DNA of 64,000 nucleotides from Welwitschia mirabilis (Eukaryota > Gnetophyta > Gnetopsida > Welwitschiales). A program made the translations under genes and the position numbers. This document shows positions 58,270 through 64,000 of the stretch, one piece after another (position 1 is the stretch's first letter; every line of letters begins with the position of its first letter). Location: contig JBOZIK010000001.1 of assembly GCA_051453625.1 (NCBI GenBank), forward strand, positions 102,191,859 through 102,255,858, given 5' to 3'. Below the pieces are notes generated by a model. It did not search any database. It worked only from the letters and a program-made list of their open reading frames with translations, and was not told the DNA's origin.

Positions 58270-59347
58270 AGAAATCTGAAGGCTGAACTAGCCAAGATGT
58301 CCGACCTGTAAAATCAGGACGTCCATGTATCTACACAGTTGAAAATATAGGGACATCCGGCCTGCAAAATCAGGACATCCCACCTGGCACTAGGTTTGCT
58401 AGTATGGGGAAATTCGGATGATAAACCAGGACGTTCGACCTTGTACTCAGTAGGTCAATAATGGAATGCTTGACAAATAGTCACAAGACATTTGAAACTC
58501 TTCTCAGTTTTGACAGTAAAAGTTTTTACAACCAGGATATCCAGTTATTCTTGAATGGGACGTCTGGCCACGTGAATGTTGAAGCAAAACGTTAAATTAT
58601 GTGAACGTTGGGTACAGAAACAAAAGTGCAAACAGCTAGAAGGCGAACACAAGAGGCACACTTGTCAAGATCATATCTTCAGTAATCATCATTATTTGTT
58701 TATGTATGTACTCCATATAAAAGGAGTTGTAAAAAAGTCAAAACACACTCTCTGATTTCTGAAAATACTTGTGTCTGTACCAAAAGAGAGATTATCACTC
58801 TAGATATGTATTTGTTCTGAACTAGGCAAATATTTCTTCTCTAATTGTACTAAGTGTTGATGTTCTATGTCTAAAACACTCAAAAACATCAGTCTTTCTT
58901 CTCTAACTATTGCTGCTCTAGAAAAGCAAGGATTTCAGTAACTGAAACCTTGGGTNNNNNNNNNNNNNNNNNNNNNNNNNNNNNNNNNNNNNNNNNNNNN
59001 NNNNNNNNNNNNNNNNNNNNNNNNNNNNNNNNNNNNNNNNNNNNNNNNNNNNNNNCTAGAAAAGCAAGGATTGCAGTCACTGAACCCTTGGGTGAAGGGT
59101 TTGATTGTATTAAAAGGATTTTTGAACTAAGGGAACAAGAGATTAAAGGTTGTTGCTATCACCTAAGAGTGGAATAGGCTAAATAGCCAAACCACTATAA
59201 AACTTCTAGTGCACTGTAAGTTTTGTGTATTTTTGTCTTTTATTCTAAGTTTGCAGTTTTAATGCATGTAAGCTATTAAATCTATTTTCAAGTATAATTT
59301 TAGAAAAACCCTATTCACCCCCCTCGAGGGTATTTTCAATCCTAACA
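58270..59347 (+). repeat. 5' LTR of the second Sirevirus-like element
   Basis: The right end is clear: CCCTATTCACCCCCCTCGAG, then CCTAACA at 59,341-59,347. A TATA box (TATAAAAGG, 58,716-58,724) is followed by an AAACACACTCTCTGA-type leader. Upstream are four copies of a near-palindromic CCTG.AAAATCAGGAC / GGACGTCC-type motif (58,298-58,329, 58,352-58,383, 58,410-58,440, 58,532-58,570). The left end near 58,270 is uncertain. The 100-N run 58,956-59,055 is flanked by the same 38 bp (58,918-58,955 and 59,056-59,093). Confidence 0.8.
58298..58570 (+). promoter_or_regulatory. Cluster of near-palindromic motifs in the LTR
   Basis: The best copies read GTCCGACCTGTAAAATCAGG and CATCCGGCCTGCAAAATCAG, each continuing into GAC(G/A)TCC. 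CCTG and CAGG arms around CAAAAT can form a short hairpin, and GACGTC is itself a palindrome. The cluster lies 150-420 bp upstream of the TATA box, an enhancer-like position. Palindromic motif clusters are known in Sirevirus LTRs; protein binding here is inference. Confidence 0.55.
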
Positions 59348-59349
59348 AT

Positions 59350-59360
59350 TTGCATCAGAG
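59350..59360 (+). promoter_or_regulatory. Primer-binding site, initiator-tRNA-Met type, degraded
   Basis: TTGCATCAGAG begins two bases after the LTR end and is followed by TCTGGTTG. The usual plant copia primer site is TGGTATCAGAG, complementary to the 3' end of initiator tRNA-Met; the ATCAGAG half is intact and three bases of the first half differ. This fixes the LTR boundary and the element's plus orientation. Confidence 0.75.
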
Positions 59361-59411
59361 TCTGGTTGCTCTAGATTAGGATTTTTATTGTCTTTACACG
59401 ATTTCTCAAAG

Positions 59412-60370
59412 ATGGCATCAATAAGCTACACAAAAGGACAATCCATCTTGAGACCCTTCTTATTTTCTGGTTCAAACTGTGCCTATTTGAAAACAAAAAT
59501 GGCTATCTTCTTACAGTCCCTAGAATATGACATCTACGAAATGGTCCAATTCAGATACGTCTATCCCACCAAGGAAGTTAATGGTAAATATGTTCCAAAG
59601 CCCAAAAGTGAGTCGGATCCGGATGACAAAAAGGCTACTCAAATGAATGCTAAGGCTATGAATGCTTTGATATGCATCTTGTCCCTTGAGAAGTACAACA
59701 AAGTAGTTCAATGCACAACGGCTCAAGAGATTTAGGAGACCCTAAGGGTTTATTATGAAGGAACCAATGTGGTTAAGAACACCAAAATACAAATATCAAC
59801 CACTAAGTTTGAAAATATCCAGATGAAAGACTTAGAGACTATAGCAGAATACACTTCCAAAATGACTAATACAGTGAATAGTATGTGGGGATTGGGAAAA
59901 GCAGATCCACAAAACAGGGTTGTCAGGAAGATTCTCAAAAGCCGTACAAAGAAATTCAAACCCAAAATTACAGCTATAGAGGAAATTCATGGCATATGAA
60001 GCCTCCTTAGAAACTGAAGAAGAACCTCCCAAAAGGAGAAATATTGCATTGAAAAAGAACCTCCCAAAAGGAGAAATATTGCATTGAAAGTTTGTTCTAA
60101 GGACGAAAAAGATAGTCAGTTTAGTGAAGATCTGGAAGATGATGGGCCAGCTTGGCTCTCTTGGCTAAAAACTTCAAAATATTCTGCAAGAAAAAATGGG
60201 GCAGTCTTTGAAACGAGGTATGGACAAAGGAAAGTACTCTTCTAGTTCTAGTCAATGCTATGAATATAAAGGATATGGTCATATTGCCTCTGAATGTGCT
60301 AACAAAATGAAAGAAAAGCCAAATAAAAACAAAGGGAAAAAAGCACTGAAAGCCACAGTAATTTGTTAAT
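59412..60370 (+). pseudogene. gag: Copia gag (UBN2 type) with first zinc knuckle, degenerate
   Basis: Starts at MASISYTKGQSILRPFLFSG, followed by CAYLKTKMAIFLQSLEYDIY, KKATQMNAKAMNALICILSL and, after a stop at 59,733-59,735, TLRVYYEGTNVVKNTKIQIS and KADPQNRVVRKILKS, the UBN2-type gag signature of copia elements. A 35-bp tandem duplication at 60,020-60,089 shifts the frame. Further on is the zinc-knuckle relic SQCYEYKGYGHIASECAN (near 60,250-60,303), where the second Cys is replaced by Tyr while the His is kept. Start chosen because it is the first Met after the primer site and matches the family N-terminus. Confidence 0.8.
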
Positions 60371-60640
60371 GTCGTTGTCACAGGTCTTACATGACACCTA
60401 CATAGGACTTACACTTGCCCACCAAGCCGAGGGAAGAGCCTCATGTACACCCAAGCTAGCACTAGGCAGAGATTATACCCTAGCCAAGATGAGGAGACTA
60501 AGGTACTACCATGGTTATTTTTATTAGGGCTAATCACAAACCCTTTGGTTCCTTATGGGGATTTGAACCCTTGACCACAAGGAAATCACTAACCGAACTT
60601 AACTAGTAAGCTAGGGCCCTTGCCCGAGATGAACAATATC
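60371..60640 (-). mobile_element. tRNA-derived SINE candidate inserted in gag
   Basis: Interrupts gag between the first knuckle and the coiled coil. On the minus strand it has an A box TAGCTTACTAG (plus coordinates 60,603-60,613, fits TRGYNNANNNG) and, 33 bp later, a B box GGTTCAAATCC (60,559-60,569). Box quality and spacing fit a tRNA-derived SINE. There is no obvious poly-A tail, and target duplications could not be marked, so the limits are approximate. It is not a complete tRNA gene: no cloverleaf continuation is apparent. Confidence 0.5.
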
Positions 60641-61200
60641 TTAACTTTGGACTAATCTCAATAGTCGAAGAGATAAGCAAATCTTTAGATTTCGGTTTCA
60701 TTGCTAATGAAAATAAGGAAATGAACCTGAAAATAATGATGAAAGCATAGCCCAAGCATATGAGACATTGTGTAATGTAAGCCTTGAGCTTGGAAAGAAA
60801 AATCTTCATCTGAAAAAACAAGTGAGTGAGTTGGAAAACAAATTAGAAGATGTTACATATAAGATCAAGTCCCTTTCCAAGGAATTAGACCAAGCCAACA
60901 AAACTCCTAAACGCCTTGCAAATGGGAAGAAGAATCTCAACTGATTATTGGGGATAGGTAGGAGATCAAATGACAAGTATGGAATTGGAACATCTTTTGG
61001 TATGTCTTGCACTCACAATTTCTTTGGCTCAAGCATTAAACATTGTTCCTTTGGAAATACTAATCTCAAATGTTTATATTGCCAAGAGTATGGCCATATT
61101 CAGTTTTCTTGTCCTTACAAAAAGTCTCTATTTTTTAGTTATAAGTATAATCTTAGTTTTCAAAGAAAAGCTCAAATTGTGCCATCAAAGACTAGGACAA
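60641..61200 (+). pseudogene. gag: Copia gag, coiled coil and second zinc knuckle
   Basis: Contains a Lys/Glu/Leu-rich helical stretch near 60,770-60,940 (frames broken, for example SLERKIFI and VSELENKLEDVTYKIKSLSK in adjacent frames). In the frame open from 60,948 there is an intact CX2CX4HX4C knuckle, CLYCQEYGHIQFSC (about 61,068-61,109). Together with the first knuckle this repeats the layout found in the 33-34 kb element. WVRKDF (61,217-61,234) leads on to the protease. Confidence 0.65.
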
Positions 61201-61775
61201 CAAGAAATAACTGGCAATGGGTAAGAAAAGATTTTGTGAAATCCTTATTTGCTCATGTTGCTTTTAAAGTTCAAGAGAGCACAAAAAGGTACCTGGATAG
61301 TAGTTGTTCTAGGCACACGACTAGTGACAAAAACCTGTTAGCGTCATTTCCAGAATATAATGGAGGAGAGGTAACATTTGGTGATAACAATAAAGCACAC
61401 ATTGTTGGTAAGAGTTTCATTGTTGCANNNNNNNNNNNNNNNNNNNNNNNNNNNNNNNNNNNNNNNNNNNNNNNNNNNNNNNNNNNNNNNNNNNNNNNNN
61501 NNNNNNNNNNNNNNNNNNNNNNNNNNNGGAGGAGAGGTAACCTTTGGTGATAACAATAAAGAACACACTGTCGGTAAGAGTTCCATTGTTGCAAACGAAC
61601 ATCATCCAGTAATCCATGATGTTTACCTAGTAAATGGTCTTAAATATAATCTTTTGAGTGTTTCTCAAATTTGTGATACAAGAAATGTAGTTTCCTTTTA
61701 TAAAGACAAACGTGTGATTAGAAATGCCTTTACTAACAATGTTGTGTTAATTAGTAAGAGGTCCAACTGTATGTA
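61201..61775 (+). pseudogene. pol: Copia protease region, degenerate
   Basis: The protease motif reads RYLDSSCSRHTTSD (near 61,289), so the catalytic Asp is kept but the Gly of DSG is Ser. GGEVTFGDNNKAHIVGKS follows, then a 100-N gap (61,428-61,527) with the same 66 bp on each side (61,362-61,427 and 61,528-61,593). Afterwards HDVYLVNGLKYNLLSVSQIC is clear. The frame closes after KRSNCM at 61,774-61,776; a 31-bp block (GTTGTGTTAATTAGTAAGAG and onward) is repeated just after the stop. Confidence 0.75.
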
Positions 61776-63000
61776 GCAATGTTGTCTTAATTAGTAAGAG
61801 ATCCAACTGTATGTATGTAATTTGCAACCAAAATAAGAATGGTAAAGGATGTTTTATAGTGTAGGCAGATGAAGTAGATATCTAGCATAGGAGACTAGGC
61901 CATATGAACCTGAAGGATCTTAAGACTATCTCTTCCAATGAGATTGTTCATGGCATTCCAAAGCTGAATGTGCCGCAAGCTAAGGTACATGATTCATGTC
62001 TAAAAGGTATAATTACAATATCTAGCTTTAAACCCAAAAGGGATATAACTTCTAGCAAACTTCTTAATCTTATCCAAATGGACTCGGTTGGGCCAACTCA
62101 GTCAAGAATCATAGGAGGTAAAAGGTATTTCCTTGTGATGGTAGATGACTACCCCGTCTTTGTTGGGTCTCATTCCTTTCTAGCAAGGATAACAAACTTG
62201 ACATGTTTATTAAGGTGTGCAAGAGAATTCAGAATGAGAAAGGGTACACTATAAAACAAATTCGATCTGATCATTGCGGTGAGTTTGAAAATGAGAAGTT
62301 CGAGAATTTTTATAACAACAATGGAAGTCATCATCAATTCTCTGCCCCAAGAACCCCTTAGTTAAACGTAAAAACAGAATCTTAATTGAGATGGCAAGAA
62401 CGATGTTAAATGAGCATGCTCTTCCACAACATTTTTGGGCTGAAGTAGTAAATATGGCTTGTTATATAAGTAACAGAGTTTTTCTAAGATCTGGACTAAA
62501 AAGGACTACATATGAGCTTTGGTATAGTAAGAAGTCCAATATAAGTTATTTCAAAGTTTTTGCAAGTAAATATTCTATTCTTAAAGATAAAGGTCAAATA
62601 GGAAAGCTTGAATCTAAATTTGATGAAGGTATCTTTCTTGCTTACTCTGCAACTAGTAAGGCATATAAAGTCTATAATAAAAAATCCTATAAGGTTGAAG
62701 AAATAGCTCATGTAAGAGTTGAGGAAACTAATCTAATCAATAGAGGTGAAGAAAAGAATGATGAGGGCATATGTATTCCCTCTCCCTCTATTAAAGTTCA
62801 AGCCTACACCTTAAGAGAAATCAATGAGGATAAGAATCCCCAAAAATGCTCCTCCCTTCTTTTACGAACCAAAAGGGATCATCCAAAGGACAACATAATA
62901 AGTGATTCTTCCATGGGAAGAACAACTAGAAGCAGTAAGCATGTTAACCACAGCTTCCTGCGTTTTTTATCTAGCATGAAACCAAAGACCTTTTAGGAAG
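61776..63000 (+). pseudogene. pol: Copia integrase, degenerate
   Basis: Begins with the GAG-pre-integrase relic HRRLGHMNLKDLKTIS (61,888 on), the Trp before it now a stop. The first catalytic Asp is in LIQMDSVGPTQSRI, with KRYFLVMVDDYPVF after it. A frameshift near 62,150-62,250 precedes the second Asp in KQIRSDHCGEFENEKFENFY; the Glu-containing block is damaged around 62,350-62,385. The open stretch 62,391-62,996 gives MARTMLNEHALPQHFWAEVV, SYFKVFASKYSI, KFDEGIFLAYSATSKAYKVY and a linker with RTKRDHPKDNIISD. Confidence 0.83.
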
Positions 63001-63503
63001 CAAAACATAATGAAGCACGGATGTTGGCCATGTAAAAGGAGCTGAATCAGATTGAGCAAAACAAAGTATGGGATATAGCACCCCCTTCAAATGCTAAGCA
63101 TGTTATTGGAACTAAGTGGGTGTCCAAAAATAAGAGAAATGAGAACCACAACTTAGTCAAACAAGATAAGATTGGTAGCTCAAAGTTACTGCCAACATGA
63201 AGGGATCAACTATGGTGAGACTTTTGCTCCCATTGCCAAGTTAGAAGCTATTTGCATGTTACTTGCTTTTGCTTGTTTTCATAAAATGAAACTATTTCAA
63301 ATGGATGTTAAAAGTGCCTTTCTGAATGGTTATAAGGAAATGTGTGTAGTCCAATCTCCTAGATTCGTAGAGCCAAAAATTTTCAACCATGTTTTTAAAA
63401 TAAATAAAGATATATATGGTTTAAAACAAGCCCCTAGAGCATAGTTTAATAGGCTAAATACTTTTCTTACGTCAAATAGATTTTCTAAAGGAAATGCTAA
63501 TCC
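63001..63503 (+). pseudogene. pol: Copia reverse transcriptase N-terminal part, cut by insertion
   Basis: Blocks KELNQIEQNKVWDI and HVIGTKWVSKNKRNENHN are followed by a frameshift. The open frame 63,172-63,444 has INYGETFAPIAKLEAICMLL, KLFQMDVKSAFLNGYKEM and INKDIYGLKQAPRA; a stop replaces the Trp after RA. Similarity continues (FNRLNTFLTSNRFSKG) until 63,503, where a reversed LTR begins. The YVDD active site would lie beyond the break and is not in the window. Confidence 0.85.
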
Positions 63504-64000
63504 TGTTAGGATCGAGAAAACACCCTAGAGGAGGGATGAATAGGGTTTTTAACTTTATTTGAAAAATAAAACAATAATAAGCGCAATGAAATAGAAGCCA
63601 AAACTAAATAATGCACATGAACAAAATTACCAAATTCTTATAGTGGTTTGGCTCTCCAAGACTACTCCACCTACAAGAGGCAGCGTAAGCTTTCAGCTTC
63701 TTGGTCCCCTTAATCAACAAGTCACTTCAGTACAACCACCCTTTAGCCAAGATTGAAATCACAAGATTTGTTGTTGCTTGAGCAACACTAGAGAATAATA
63801 GAAAGAAGCTAATGAGGAATTAGCCTTAGATGCTTGGATTCACCAGCATGAGTTACATTTGGGGAAGCATAGTAATCCTTAGTTCAGATCAGATCCGATC
63901 AAAAAGAGAGAGTTCTGGATTTGTTATACAAAATATATTTTCATAGTTCTTCTCGTTAGAATGAAAGAAACTTTGATTTATAAGAGGTTTTCAATGGAGA
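63504..64000 (-). repeat. Minus-strand copia LTR, runs off the window
   Basis: Starts TGTTAGGATCGAG. Read on the minus strand its end is AAAACCCTATTCATCCCTCC then CTAGGGTGTTTTCTCGATCC and TAACA, the same terminus type as the LTR ending at 59,347. It also contains the ACCACTATAAGAATTTGG block that corresponds to ACCACTATAAAACTTC at 59,190. The left flank AATCC (63,499-63,503) is the expected place for one target-duplication copy. The element body must lie beyond 64,000. Confidence 0.75.

Noticed and set aside
60559-60613. A tRNA gene on the minus strand in the 60.4 kb segment
   Set aside because: A and B boxes are present but the sequence does not continue into tRNA arms; a SINE is the simpler reading.

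Overview
The window is a stretch of a large, AT-rich flowering-plant nuclear genome built almost entirely of decayed retroelements. The evidence is Ty1/copia polyproteins full of stops and frameshifts, a Sirevirus-type element with an envelope-like third ORF, tRNA-derived SINE copies, LTR ends of the CCTAACA / TGTTAGG type, an initiator-tRNA-Met-like primer site, and one small gene resembling a plant-only uncharacterised family. No bacterial genes, operons, rRNA genes, intact tRNA genes or CRISPR arrays are seen. The species cannot be fixed from sequence alone. Runs of N are frequent, and many of exactly 99-100 N have the same sequence on both sides, so part of the apparent repetition is an assembly effect.

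Layout. 1-4.4 kb: AT-rich, no gene seen. 4.4-19.2 kb: three diverged copies of a long repeat (about 4.46-6.29, 8.17-10.22 and 16.43-19.2 kb) and two copies of the segment that precedes it (6.2-8.2 and 14.5-16.4 kb). The middle (10.2-14.4 kb) holds an acidic gag-like pseudogene. I read this as an old, very long-LTR element carrying its own near-palindromic TCATCTAGATGA-type motif, with a SINE inserted at 9.44-9.62 kb. 19.2-30.1 kb: AT-rich, no gene recognised, with a minisatellite at 29.77-29.98 kb.

30.2-44.0 kb is a nested pair. A minus-strand copia element, whose 3' end is repeated in tandem four times, was split by a plus-strand Sirevirus-like element of about 11 kb (31,671 to about 42,925). 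The inner element has two LTRs, gag with two zinc knuckles around a coiled coil, protease, integrase, reverse transcriptase, RNase H and an envelope-like ORF, all broken. Inside it, one N gap joins two diverged copies of the protease region.

44.0-50 kb: intergenic sequence with short tandem duplications, a 330-bp repeat present three times, and a 33-bp SINE stub inside a perfect 15-bp target duplication. 50-56.9 kb: more mixed sequence with the only plausible intact host gene (52,221-52,538, minus) and a short LTR/TRIM-like element at 54.25 kb. 57.0-58.25 kb: a minus-strand copia fossil. 58.27-63.5 kb: a second plus-strand Sirevirus-like element (LTR, primer site, gag, protease, integrase, start of RT), cut inside RT at 63,504 by a minus-strand LTR that runs off the window.

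The recurring theme is that each of the three LTR-type families has its own cluster of short near-palindromic motifs: TCATCTAGATGA, GGTCGACC, and GTCCTG-loop-CAGGAC. Copies of these also lie outside the LTRs: inside a gag-like frame, between pol and the envelope-like ORF, and just upstream of the host gene.
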